From JAEXNA01 sp050486105 (GTDB lineage: Bacteria; Vulcanimicrobiota; Xenobia; Xenobiales; JADMJV01), in NCBI GenBank assembly GCA_050486105.1, contig JBJHCR010000172.1:1-13829 (forward strand): DNA of 13,829 nt. Direction: 5' to 3'. Of this stretch, positions 1-7,268 are shown piece by piece; within the stretch, counting starts at the first letter, position 1, and the number at the start of each line of letters is the position of its first letter. Under the pieces are notes generated by a model. That model worked only from the letters and a program-made list of their open reading frames with translations, did no database searches and was not told where the DNA came from. The translations under genes and the position numbers were made by a program.

Positions 1-24
1 ACCTTTGACTGCCAATCTGTTCAT
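1..24 (-). CDS. 5' end of an unidentified gene leaving the window
   Basis: On the minus strand an ATG at 24-22 is preceded by a strong ribosome binding site, AAGGAGG, at 30-36 with 5 nt spacing. It opens the frame MNRLAVKG, which runs off the left edge. Eight residues are too few to identify the product. It follows the truncated herA gene in the same direction, so it could be the next gene of the operon or a gene brought next to it by rearrangement. The call rests on the ribosome binding site and start codon alone. Confidence 0.45.
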
Positions 25-74
25 CGCTACCTCCTTATCATCTGACAATGCTAAGGCATCAGATCTCGGGCGGT

Positions 75-719
75 CTAGGCAGCGAAACAGCGCTTACGGT
101 CGGCAAACTTGAAGGCCGCCGCATACTCAGCATGAGGATCAAAAATGATTATGTGAGAATTGTTTTTCGCGTTCTTTTCATCCGACAGCTTCACCGCCTT
201 CTGGAGAAGGCTCGCCACTGTACAAGATTTCCCTGACCCGGTAGACCCCACCACCGCGATGTGTTTGCCAAGCAGTCGATTCCCGTCCACGACGTAAGGA
301 ACATCGCTCATGACCGAGAGTGACCCGAGAGAGAAGGCAGTCTCACTCTCCGCAGCCAGCGAGTAGATCCTCCGGAGCAATTTTGGCTTTGCCAACTTTA
401 CCTCCGTGGGCGGCAATGTTAGCTGCTGACAATTACAATGGAGACGATCTTCGTGATCGATCAGCGCAAGAGGCTGTGTTTCCAAGATCACATTTGCTTT
501 TGGGAGTGGCTCAATCTCATCACTCTGAATCAAGAGTGGGTCCCTGACGGAGAACCCAACGACAACTGCCACCAGTTTATTCGAGTGACGGTCTTTGAAG
601 ACCAAGTAAGAGCCGAGGCGGATCCTGTTCTCGCCTGCGGCCAGCTTGTCCACGTCTGTGACCTCGACTTTGACCCTGGTCGGGGAAAATTCAGTAACTT
701 GAAAATTCTTTGAGTTCAT
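75..719 (-). CDS. herA: HerA/DUF87-type ATPase, C-terminally truncated
   Basis: HerA proteins are hexameric DNA-translocating ATPases; in DUF4297-HerA defence systems they assemble with the nuclease. Residues 5-60 are a beta-rich segment like the HAS-barrel of this family. The Walker A motif GSTGSGKS is at 158-165 (K164), and IIIFDPHAEY at about 190-199 is the DPHGEY-like motif of DUF87/HerA proteins. The start is chosen because AGGAG overlaps the stop of the upstream nuclease gene, 8 nt before the ATG, implying translational coupling. The protein stops at 214 residues, whereas family members are usually around 500-600. The C-terminal half of the ATPase (later catalytic motifs and helical part) is missing, and neither other minus-strand frame continues it to the left. 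The last residues (KFADRKRCFAA) do not look like normal continuation. It is probably non-functional. Family assignment is firm; truncation is inferred from family length. Confidence 0.8.
   Translation of the reverse strand: MNSKNFQVTEFSPTRVKVEVTDVDKLAAGENRIRLGSYLVFKDRHSNKLVAVVVGFSVRDPLLIQSDEIEPLPKANVILETQPLALIDHEDRLHCNCQQLTLPPTEVKLAKPKLLRRIYSLAAESETAFSLGSLSVMSDVPYVVDGNRLLGKHIAVVGSTGSGKSCTVASLLQKAVKLSDEKNAKNNSHIIIFDPHAEYAAAFKFADRKRCFAA
82..97 (+). repeat. Left copy of a 16-bp inverted repeat shared with the CRISPR leader
   Basis: GCGAAACAGCGCTTAC occurs here at the very end of the truncated herA gene, and in inverted orientation at 13704-13719. Similarity continues further inward: 27 of 35 positions match, including a CT-GAAGGC block 10 nt inside. 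Confidence 0.7.
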
Positions 720-727
720 TCCATCTC

Positions 728-1960
728 CTAAGCAAGTACGGACTTCAGATCGATCAGATTCTCGATATAGGCCAAATGATATAGCTTGCAGCCACCTGGA
801 CGCCTGAAGTAATCATCAGGCACCAGAATCTTCGACACGAACAAGATGGTATGCACCTTGTCATTCCAGTCTACAGCGTCGAGGCTCTCAGATGAGATAA
901 CCCGAAGCTCATAGGAAACTCGTTTGAGCTTCCGGTTCTGGCCAACTTCGACAACCGGGGATCTCAGAAACAGATCGGGTTGGAATTCAATATGCTCCAT
1001 ACCATCGTTGAAGACAGCTCCCTTTCTGAGGAGTGACCGCTTTACATCATTTAATTCGGCTAGAGAATAGTTGACGACGATTGTCCAGGGCTGGTGCCCA
1101 AGTAGGGCTCTTCCCGGTTTAAAAGTCTCTTCGGTGAGCCAGTGGAGAAAAGCAACGAGGTCAAACTGCGGGTCATTGATGTTGACTGTGTGAGGGTCAA
1201 TGAATAAGACTCTCTCGTAGGCTGGGTTTAGGGCCCCGACCTGTTTTAGTTGCTTTTTGAACTCTCTGCCCCATTTGTTCTGCTCTAAGAACCGCTGGTA
1301 CCACAAAGAAAACAGCAGATGGCTTTTCTTCGTTGCCGCAATGAAGCCTTGCCTGGTCAATGTCCGAGCCTTCTTGTCCTTCTTCCCCGCCAATTCAACG
1401 ACGTGACGAAGAGAATTGCTGTAGTAGTGGAGGCGGACACACTGTAGGCGTTTACCATCATGTCGTGGAGTTGCTCTTGCTGCTCTGCAAAGCTCGGTCC
1501 CTCTGTGATCTCAAGGTGTTGAACGAACTTACTCAATTGTTCGTCGCTCCACCCGTACTCGTGCTGAAGGTTTATGGTCGGGGAGCCTTTTCTCCGCAGT
1601 TTCTTTTTTAGTATTTTTTGAAGATCTACAAGAGTAAGGTGGCGACTCATCGGCTTTTCGGAAGATACTCCAAAGTGGCAGTAGAGTGTGTACTTGGTGT
1701 CCTTCTCTGGGGCGAGAAGTGAGACAAAGTGAGAGATCATATGGCATAGCGGATCTCGAAGCGTACCTTTGCCTCGCTTCTGCCCCTCGTTGATATTTGC
1801 ACTGAATGCTTCTCAGAAGACTGGGGCTTTCCAGGTCGACATCCTCTAAGCCCTCGACAACGACCTGTTCGTCATCGGCTGCCGAAAGAATCTCCAGAAT
1901 CGTTTTGTCAAACTGGTAGTGATAGCCCTTGATTGTTGCTGTGGCTTCACGTTTGGTCAT
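728..1960 (-). pseudogene. DUF4297-type (Cap4-like) nuclease gene with two frameshifts
   Basis: Three minus-strand reading-frame pieces together make one protein of about 410 residues. The first piece (1960 to about 1777) holds a GYHYQ motif, then EGLEDVD and QCKYQ (D42, Q53, K55), the PD-(D/E)XK nuclease signature seen at the N-terminus of DUF4297/Cap4 proteins. The frame then shifts near 1776-1780 into a second piece (to about 1415, with RDPLCHMISHF and later LQHEYGWSDEQL). It shifts back near 1411-1420 into the original frame, which runs to 728. The two shifts compensate (+1 then -1 equivalent). I chose ATG 1960 because GGAGG lies 11 nt upstream; a GTG at 1984 in the same frame is possible. 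The downstream herA start overlaps its ribosome binding site with this stop, so the pair formed a DUF4297-HerA antiphage operon. Sequencing indels are an alternative to true decay. Confidence 0.75.
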
Positions 1961-2101
1961 AGTGTCAGAGCCCTCCAAATTCACAACGAGAATGCAATCC
2001 TGCAGGCTCGATCTTCGTCAGCGGGGCGGATTGTTGATAGTCTCCAGCAAAACCGTCCTCGCATTTGCCTCCACGTTTGAGCTCCGAAGCCTGCTCAAGT
2101 C

Positions 2102-5059
2102 CTACCAATGATGCTTCCACCCAGGTGGAATTGACTTAAACCGAGACTTCTTCGACTTCTTCACAAACCAGGATTTCTCGATCTCCTCCCGCGCTTTGGC
2201 GTCGGCCCATTCCTGGCCGTTCTTCTGTGCCTCAAGGAGATCTTTGATAGGCAGCTCAACGTCTGCCAAAAGAAACTGGTTTGCCCCTTCCAGCCGGACG
2301 ATTGTTTTGTCGTGCTTCTGTTGTGGTGACCAGGCCAGTGAGCCACCGTGGGAGCCGTGGTTCACAGCCGCAAGATTGACGTAAAGTTCATAGGCGCGAG
2401 TCCACGTCGCGGCATCGTAGAGCGAAACATCCGTGTTGTAGGCGACAAGAAAGAGATGGAGAAGATGTCCTTTCATCTTCGACCAAGGACCGGCATCGAG
2501 TAGATCGGAACAGATCGCGACCGTGAAAGGCCCCCAGTTCTGATGGCAGAATCGGTACCACTCGTATCCTCTGGCGAAGAAGTATTGATCTGGACTCGCC
2601 TTCATCGAGAGAAACTTTGCCAGTCCGTACTCTGTGTGGGCTGGATTTGGTTTGGTGATATTGAAAGAAAATGCGTACCCATCTCTCGGCTTGGTCGAGA
2701 AGTCGAGGTGAACCAAGGCTTGGTTGAGGATCAAGTGCAAGGCGGGCTTGTACCCCGATATCGGGGCAACAGCAGGAACTTTTCGCCAGTAAAGCCCCCC
2801 TATCAGAGAGAGGAGTCTAGTCCGTAACTCAGCCTTGAGAGGAGACAGGAACTCAGTTGGGATAGCTATCTCAGGAACAAGTAGAAGGCTCGGAGCCCGC
2901 CCTGATGGCGTAGCCTCGGGCAGAGCCTTTTCCAAATCCATGATAGCCGGAAGATGAAGCTCAAAATCGCCATCGAGGACATCCTTCCAATCTCCCCATG
3001 CCGGTGATTTATTGATCTGTGCCATCCGAACGATCAACTTGTCGTACAAGGTTTCCCCTAGAGGCAAAGGATTGCCAAGAGAAAGGGCACCGCGCACTCC
3101 CGTTTCCCGAAACCTTAGATCAACAATCTCCTCGAGTTCAATCACCTTGTGAAAGTCGGCATTCTTAAACCGTTGCTCTGCAGCCTCGACGCTTGAATCC
3201 CGACCCTTTCTATTAAAACTAGAATCAATGATGACCCAGGCGTCGTCGCTGGCGAGCGTTGAGGACTGGAGGACCAGACGTTCTGAAGGCGGCAGCCCGA
3301 AGGGGAATCTTCTCCACAAGATTTCCAGAAGAGTCTCATCACCCGCTACAGCCAGAAGATAAGCACAGCTCGCAGCCCATCTCCGCCGAACACTTGATTC
3401 GTCACTAATGGATTGTCCGATAAGCACGAGTGGATGAGGATAGAACACGAACGATTCCAGAAAGCATGCATCTTTACCATCAAAGGGTTGTTGTGGTCCA
3501 GGAGTGGGTGAAGAATAGAACTGGAAGTTGCGAAATTCGGCCAAAGCGCTCGCGGGGCTCGCCGCTAAGACGGGCTCTGCATAAATCCGTTGGCCAGACT
3601 CTCCTGTCTCGTCGTCTAAAAAAAGCTGGAACAAACGAAGGCTACTCTGTCTGGGAAGCCCTATCGCTGGACACTTTGCCGGATCGGGCGACCAGAACAT
3701 GGGAGACTTCGAGTTCGGAACGCTCCAGAGCAGTCTCTTTAGCTCAATTTTTCCCTCTTCAGGGACACCGAGATCCCCACTACCCACGGCGGCCCACTTC
3801 TGCTTCTTGTTCAAAGCCCACAAACCGGGGAGCATCTTGCCTAGCGACACAAACATAGCGTGTAGCACGCTCAGGCTGACACCGTTGAGTGAGTAACGCA
3901 AAGCGATTGCACGAAGCCGCTTGTAGAGTTCCAAGACGAGCCACAGCCCGCAGGGGTTCCCGAGCGTCGCGGTCTTCTGAATCGCATCAAGAACAGGCTC
4001 CGAATAACGGCGAAGAAAGTCTTCCAGCTCGCGGAAATCAGACTGTGGAAATCGCTTAAGTTCAAATGCACATAGAAGCGCCTCCAAAGCTTTCAGGGGG
4101 CTTTCGCTAGCCGATGTAGAGTCGACTGTGTGGAGCACATCCAAATCTGACAATTTCCAACCCCGAAGATAGACCTTTGCGAAGTCGGAGTCGAAGTAGT
4201 TGGTGAATCGCGCCCAGTCGGTTGTGCGGAGTCTGTCTTGCAAGACTTCGTAGGTTGGGCTTTCACGTGGGGGGGCCAAAAGAAGTCTCCTGGGTTCTCC
4301 ATAGGAGAGCAAGAGTTCGACCAAGGATCGCTCCTCCCACGGCGCCTTCGGGTCCCTCTCCCCAGGGTACAAGACCTTGACAATCTCGCGGCCCATTTTA
4401 GGCAGAAGTGAAACACGCTTTGAGAGCCCGGTACGGTCAAAAAACCGGGAGTGCCACTTCATTGGGGTTCGGAGATAGTGATCTTCCTGCGTCGCCTCAA
4501 GTTCTTGCACCAGGTAAGAGAACTCTCTTAGGACTTGTGCTCTCACAAAGGACGCCTTCAACCGGTAGAGTTTTAGTGCGTCTTGTCCGGGCTCGCCAGC
4601 CTCTCCGTCTTTCTCTCCTTCTTCATCTTCCCACGGCCACTGAACCTGCCAGGTGCGCTCATCAGATCCTCGTTTGACTGTCTCAGCGTCAGCAAGATAC
4701 TTCAGGAGAGAGGTTAGCCACGCTAGCCCCGATCCCCAATAACTATGCTCTCGCTTTTTCTCTATCAGAGAAACTCTCAAAGCGGAACGCCAAAGGCTAA
4801 ATTTGTCTGGGTTCCGCTTTACAGCTGTCCCGATCGATTCCCTTAAGATAAAGACCACTTGATCGTGCTGTTCCTCGTTCAAGTCTTGCCAGGCAATGGG
4901 AGTGCGAGCCAGGCGGTTTGCAGCGTATGCCATCCGGGTATCAGAGCGAACCTCTGAATCTTTGATATTCAGCAGAATCAGTTCGGAAAAGTCTCGAAGC
5001 CGGCTAAAGAAATCGTCCCCAACAAGGGCTGAAAGGGTCTCGGGGTGGAGGTGGCTCAT
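2102..5059 (-). CDS. 985-aa protein with C-terminal nitrilase-like domain, putative defence protein
   Basis: The C-terminal third resembles the carbon-nitrogen hydrolase (nitrilase) superfamily. A catalytic-Glu motif LLLVPEIAIP (E730) is followed by a Lys motif NITKPNPAHTEYG (K803) and a Cys motif VAICSDLLD (C850). A conserved-looking tail follows (TRAYELYVNLAAVNHGSHGG), so the E-K-C triad appears complete. The first 700 residues are mostly helical by eye, with an acidic low-complexity stretch near 145-160, and match no domain I recognise. Nitrilase domains occur in some defence proteins, notably the RT-nitrilase fusions of DRT type 1, but I see no reverse-transcriptase YxDD motif here. The gene lies about 140 bp upstream of the DUF4297-HerA genes in the same direction, so it may be a third member of that module or an independent system. 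The ribosome binding site before ATG 5059 is weak. The IS3 element ends 86 bp upstream and may have displaced its promoter. The frame is intact throughout. Confidence 0.7.
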   Translation of the reverse strand: MSHLHPETLSALVGDDFFSRLRDFSELILLNIKDSEVRSDTRMAYAANRLARTPIAWQDLNEEQHDQVVFILRESIGTAVKRNPDKFSLWRSALRVSLIEKKREHSYWGSGLAWLTSLLKYLADAETVKRGSDERTWQVQWPWEDEEGEKDGEAGEPGQDALKLYRLKASFVRAQVLREFSYLVQELEATQEDHYLRTPMKWHSRFFDRTGLSKRVSLLPKMGREIVKVLYPGERDPKAPWEERSLVELLLSYGEPRRLLLAPPRESPTYEVLQDRLRTTDWARFTNYFDSDFAKVYLRGWKLSDLDVLHTVDSTSASESPLKALEALLCAFELKRFPQSDFRELEDFLRRYSEPVLDAIQKTATLGNPCGLWLVLELYKRLRAIALRYSLNGVSLSVLHAMFVSLGKMLPGLWALNKKQKWAAVGSGDLGVPEEGKIELKRLLWSVPNSKSPMFWSPDPAKCPAIGLPRQSSLRLFQLFLDDETGESGQRIYAEPVLAASPASALAEFRNFQFYSSPTPGPQQPFDGKDACFLESFVFYPHPLVLIGQSISDESSVRRRWAASCAYLLAVAGDETLLEILWRRFPFGLPPSERLVLQSSTLASDDAWVIIDSSFNRKGRDSSVEAAEQRFKNADFHKVIELEEIVDLRFRETGVRGALSLGNPLPLGETLYDKLIVRMAQINKSPAWGDWKDVLDGDFELHLPAIMDLEKALPEATPSGRAPSLLLVPEIAIPTEFLSPLKAELRTRLLSLIGGLYWRKVPAVAPISGYKPALHLILNQALVHLDFSTKPRDGYAFSFNITKPNPAHTEYGLAKFLSMKASPDQYFFARGYEWYRFCHQNWGPFTVAICSDLLDAGPWSKMKGHLLHLFLVAYNTDVSLYDAATWTRAYELYVNLAAVNHGSHGGSLAWSPQQKHDKTIVRLEGANQFLLADVELPIKDLLEAQKNGQEWADAKAREEIEKSWFVKKSKKSRFKSIPPGWKHHW

Positions 5060-5145
5060 CTTCTCTACAAGGTGAGTGAGAAATTCTCGTCTGTTCGCAC
5101 GTGTAATAGCAGATGTTATTTTCCCTGAATCACCATTTCGGAACC

Positions 5146-5168
5146 TGTCAAGGGGTGTGAGACAAATC
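5146..5168 (+). repeat. Left terminal inverted repeat of the IS3 element
   Basis: Starts TGTCAAGG and ends GTGAGACAAATC. The last 12 bases are perfectly inverted at 6774-6785, and the outer part matches with a one-base gap and some mismatches. It lies 6 bp outside the orfB stop, which is typical spacing for an IS3 end. Confidence 0.6.
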
Positions 5169-5174
5169 TTCGTT

Positions 5175-6182
5175 TCAATTTAATGAGCAATCAGAAGTTG
5201 TCGGTGGGTTGATGTAGACGGCGCGCTCCAACACGGGTAGTTTTGGCGGTCCGTTGATGAATCGGCCTGGGTTTTCCGTGTAAGCCTCCATCATTTTCGT
5301 GTGGCGCGCAGCCAGGATTTGGTCGGCTCGACCATAGTGAACGTCGGCCGGGGCCAGGAATGCTATAGCTGAGTGGTAGTGGTCGTTGTTGTACCAGGGA
5401 AAGAACTCCTTACAAAAGGCGAGGGCATCCTCGAAACTTCCGAATCTACTGGGAAATCCCGGCCGGTACTTTAGGGTCTTGAACTGAGACTCAGAAAACG
5501 GATTGTCGTTGCTGACGTGGGGTCGACTATTGCTCTTGGTGATACCGAGACGGGCGTGCAGGTGTACCACAGGGCCCGATTGCATTGCCGGTCCTCTGTC
5601 CGAGTGGATAGTCAACTGGCCAGGCTGGATACCCTGTTTGGCGCAACTGTCTTCGATCAGCTGTTCCGCCAGATATCCCGCTTCTCTTGGGGCAAGCATC
5701 CAACCCACCACACATCGGCTGAAGATATCCAACATGACGTAGAGATGGAAATAAACCCATTTTACCGGCCCCTTGATCTTGGTGATATCCCAGCACCAAA
5801 CCTGATTGGGAGCTGTGGCTATCAACTCGGGCTTTGTGTGTTGCGGGTGCCGACGTTGCGCACGCCGTTCTTTCACCTCGTCGTTTTCAGCGAGAATACG
5901 GTACATGGTCCGCTCTGAGGCGAGATACACGCCCTCGTCCAGCAGGCCATGAAAGACTGCGGCAGGCGGACAATCGATGTAACGTTCACTGTGTAAGACG
6001 TCGAGGACACGCTGTCTCTCCGCGTCAGACAGGGCATTTGACGGCCGTACTGGTTTTCGAGGCTCTCGCTCCTTTGGTGGTGCAATAGCGCGATAGTAGG
6101 TCGCTCTCGGTACCCCCAGGACCTCGCAACTCTCTTGGACCTGACTTAACTGGGGAGCCAGTTCTTGGACAGCAGCGATCAC
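5175..6182 (-). CDS. IS3-family transposase OrfB (DDE integrase)
   Basis: OrfB carries the catalytic domain that cuts and joins the element's ends. An N-terminal helix-turn-helix-like segment (residues 1-30, including GVPRATYYR) is followed by an rve integrase core. The catalytic residues are D132 (WCWDITKIKG), D195 (TIHSDRG) and E231 (NPFSESQFKTLK). D195 and E231 are separated by 35 residues, the DD(35)E spacing of the IS3 family. The C-terminus has the usual FPWYNNDHYHSAI segment. The GTG start overlaps the orfA stop by 4 bp (GTGA), so translation may be coupled. The orfB frame is also open upstream to a slippery A8 run inside orfA, so an OrfAB fusion by -1 frameshifting is possible. The gene looks intact and possibly active. 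Confidence 0.9.
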   Translation of the reverse strand: MIAAVQELAPQLSQVQESCEVLGVPRATYYRAIAPPKEREPRKPVRPSNALSDAERQRVLDVLHSERYIDCPPAAVFHGLLDEGVYLASERTMYRILAENDEVKERRAQRRHPQHTKPELIATAPNQVWCWDITKIKGPVKWVYFHLYVMLDIFSRCVVGWMLAPREAGYLAEQLIEDSCAKQGIQPGQLTIHSDRGPAMQSGPVVHLHARLGITKSNSRPHVSNDNPFSESQFKTLKYRPGFPSRFGSFEDALAFCKEFFPWYNNDHYHSAIAFLAPADVHYGRADQILAARHTKMMEAYTENPGRFINGPPKLPVLERAVYINPPTTSDCSLN

Positions 6183-6622
6183 TTCAACTCCTCCCCGGTC
6201 ATCGAGTCGATCCCGAAGAGATCGCAGAGTTTTTTTTGGACCCCTATGATGAGATTAGCCCTCTCCAACTCCTTCTGAAGCTTGGCAGTCTCGCGTTCAA
6301 GTTGGACGAGGCGATGTGCCTCCGCAGACTTGGGTTTGGCGCCACGCTTCTTGGGTCTCATAGCCTCTAACTGCCCCTGGTCGCGCTGTTTACGCCACAT
6401 CGAAACGCTGGACGAATAAAGGGCATTCCGCCGAAGGTAGGCGCCGACTTCTCCTCGTTCGAGGGCGTCGATCTCGGCCAGGATCTTCAGCTTCTGCTTG
6501 GCGGTGAATCGTCGCCGCTTAGCCTTCTTCGGCTTCACCTCAGGGTTTTGATCGGTAGCTGTGTATGCCCTAGAGTCACTCCGGTAACTCTGGTTCTTGG
6601 GGTTGTTCACATTGATGTTCAT
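6179..6622 (-). CDS. IS3-family transposase OrfA (DNA-binding subunit)
   Basis: A 147-residue basic protein. A helix-turn-helix of the HTH_Tnp_1 type lies at about residues 36-80 (FTAKQKLKILAEIDALERGE, then SVSMWRKQRDQG). A leucine-zipper-like coiled coil follows at about 102-132 (HRLVQLERETAKLQKELERA), as expected of OrfA proteins that bind the terminal repeats and multimerise with OrfB. The first 30 residues are an uncertain extension, and a later start is possible. A small hairpin (about 6640-6653) lies just upstream, and GGGGAAAG near its edge is the only candidate ribosome binding site. Confidence 0.85.
   Translation of the reverse strand: MNINVNNPKNQSYRSDSRAYTATDQNPEVKPKKAKRRRFTAKQKLKILAEIDALERGEVGAYLRRNALYSSSVSMWRKQRDQGQLEAMRPKKRGAKPKSAEAHRLVQLERETAKLQKELERANLIIGVQKKLCDLFGIDSMTGEELK
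6230..6237 (-). promoter_or_regulatory. Candidate -1 ribosomal frameshift site (A8) in orfA
   Basis: Eight consecutive A residues on the coding strand fall as CAA AAA AAA in orfA (residues Q129-K131), giving the slippery heptamer A_AAA_AAA. A shift to -1 there enters a frame with no stop that is continuous with orfB. That is the classic IS3 route to an OrfAB transposase. No obvious stimulatory stem was worked out, so function is inferred. Confidence 0.55.
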
Positions 6623-6664
6623 TCGATATCTACTTTCCCCGCCCTCGGGGTTCTATCTTGGTCG

Positions 6665-6736
6665 CCCGGTGCAGATGAGCCTTCGTTACGACCCTCGCTC
6701 CCGCTCGGGTCTCCACTCCGGCTCATCTGCACCGGG
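6665..6736. repeat. 17-bp perfect inverted repeat enclosing 38 bp
   Basis: The arms CCCGGTGCAGATGAGCC (6665-6681) and its exact reverse complement (6720-6736) enclose 38 bp. The interior contains a further GACCC/GGGTC pair. It lies inside the IS3 element between its right end and orfA. It could be a long hairpin in the transposase leader, or a small MITE-like insertion nested in the element, which would help explain the element's greater than usual length. No duplication flanking the arms is obvious. Confidence 0.75.
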
Positions 6737-7118
6737 GTGTTCTCTCCAGAATCCTCACTAATTCCGGAGTATCGATTTGTCTCACTCCATCCTGGCAGAA
6801 AGGGACGGCCATTTCTCTGGCATGCTCGAGAGAGTCTCCCTCGGTCCAGATCCCGACGTCGCCACCACCAAGTCCGCGAAAATGAACCAACCATCGCTCT
6901 TCGTCTTCAGGATCTCGGAAGATCCTGGCGGGGTATCTGACAACCTCCACTATCCCACCTCTTTTGAGTTTCTTGAGTGCAACTTTGGTTCCACCAGGTC
7001 CGAGATCGTGCTTCCCGTGCACCGGAATGATGTAGGTGTGCCCATTCTTTCGCAGTTTGTGGTGATTGCCTTTTACGCTGACAAGCTCCCAGCCGACTTC
7101 CTTGAACTTCTTCACCAT
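6723..7118 (-). CDS. Fused HicA-HicB toxin-antitoxin protein, HicB part cut by the IS3 element
   Basis: Residues 1-57 resemble HicA, a small mRNA interferase: a GWELVSVKGNHHKL segment with the expected active-site His (H19/H20) and then IPVHGKHDLGPGGTKVALKKL. Residues 58-107 resemble the HicB antitoxin fold (VEVVRYPARIFRDPEDEERW, then WTEGDSLEHAREMA). The two are joined in one frame with no stop, whereas they are normally separate genes. From C108 onward the protein is encoded by the IS3 terminal repeat and interior, so the HicB C-terminus (usually the DNA-binding part) is replaced by 24 foreign residues. The codons just before ATG 7118 read SEFLSGKD, which is typical HicA sequence. The original protein may therefore have begun slightly earlier, at a non-standard or lost start. 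Whether toxin activity remains is unknown. Confidence 0.65.
   Translation of the reverse strand: MVKKFKEVGWELVSVKGNHHKLRKNGHTYIIPVHGKHDLGPGGTKVALKKLKRGGIVEVVRYPARIFRDPEDEERWLVHFRGLGGGDVGIWTEGDSLEHAREMAVPFCQDGVRQIDTPELVRILERTPRCR
6774..6797 (-). repeat. Right terminal inverted repeat of the IS3 element
   Basis: Read inward it begins TGCCAGGATGGAGTGAGACA. GTGAGACAAATC is shared exactly with the left end. The end falls at the codon for C108 of the HicAB fusion, just where HicB similarity is lost. Confidence 0.6.
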
Positions 7119-7139
7119 GTCCTTACCGCTCAGAAATTC

Positions 7140-7182
7140 AGAATAGCCTAAAAGCTATAACGGGGCAATGGATCTTAGGCTA
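7140..7182 (-). promoter_or_regulatory. hicAB promoter with inverted-repeat operator
   Basis: On the minus strand TTGCCC (7163-7168) and TATTCT (7140-7145) are separated by 17 bp, each matching 4 of 6 sigma-70 consensus bases. This predicts a short leader before ATG 7118. An 8-bp inverted repeat, TAGCCTAA (7144-7151) and TTAGGCTA (7175-7182), brackets the -35 and overlaps the -10. That is the place where a HicB autorepressor would bind. Promoter and operator are inferred from sequence only. Confidence 0.45.
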
Positions 7183-7268
7183 TAAATTCAAGGGTTGGAC
7201 CGATCTCCCCACCTGGCAGTTCCGGCACCGATGGGCCTCGAGGGCGGGTTGGGCGATTCCTAACTTAA

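Larger units (their letters stand above)
5146..6797 (-). mobile_element. IS3-family insertion sequence
   Basis: A two-gene IS3-type element (orfA, orfB) of about 1.65 kb with imperfect terminal inverted repeats. The left end begins TGTCAAGG at 5146 and the right end finishes TGGCA at 6797. The inner 12 bp, GTGAGACAAATC (5157-5168), is matched exactly in inverted orientation at 6774-6785. The right boundary is supported independently, because the HicB similarity of the neighbouring gene stops at exactly this point. I see no target-site duplication: the flanks are aacc on the left and gaaa on the right. The exact ends may therefore be off by a few bases, or the flanks have been rearranged. The element separates the hicAB remnant from the nitrilase-domain gene. 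Confidence 0.7.

Noticed and set aside
2102..5059. Reverse transcriptase domain in the nitrilase-domain protein, making it DRT type 1
   Set aside because: No YxDD motif or other RT palm motif could be found in the first 700 residues.
5142..6801. Target-site duplication flanking the IS3 element
   Set aside because: The 3-4 bases outside the proposed ends differ (aacc and gaaa), so no duplication is claimed.
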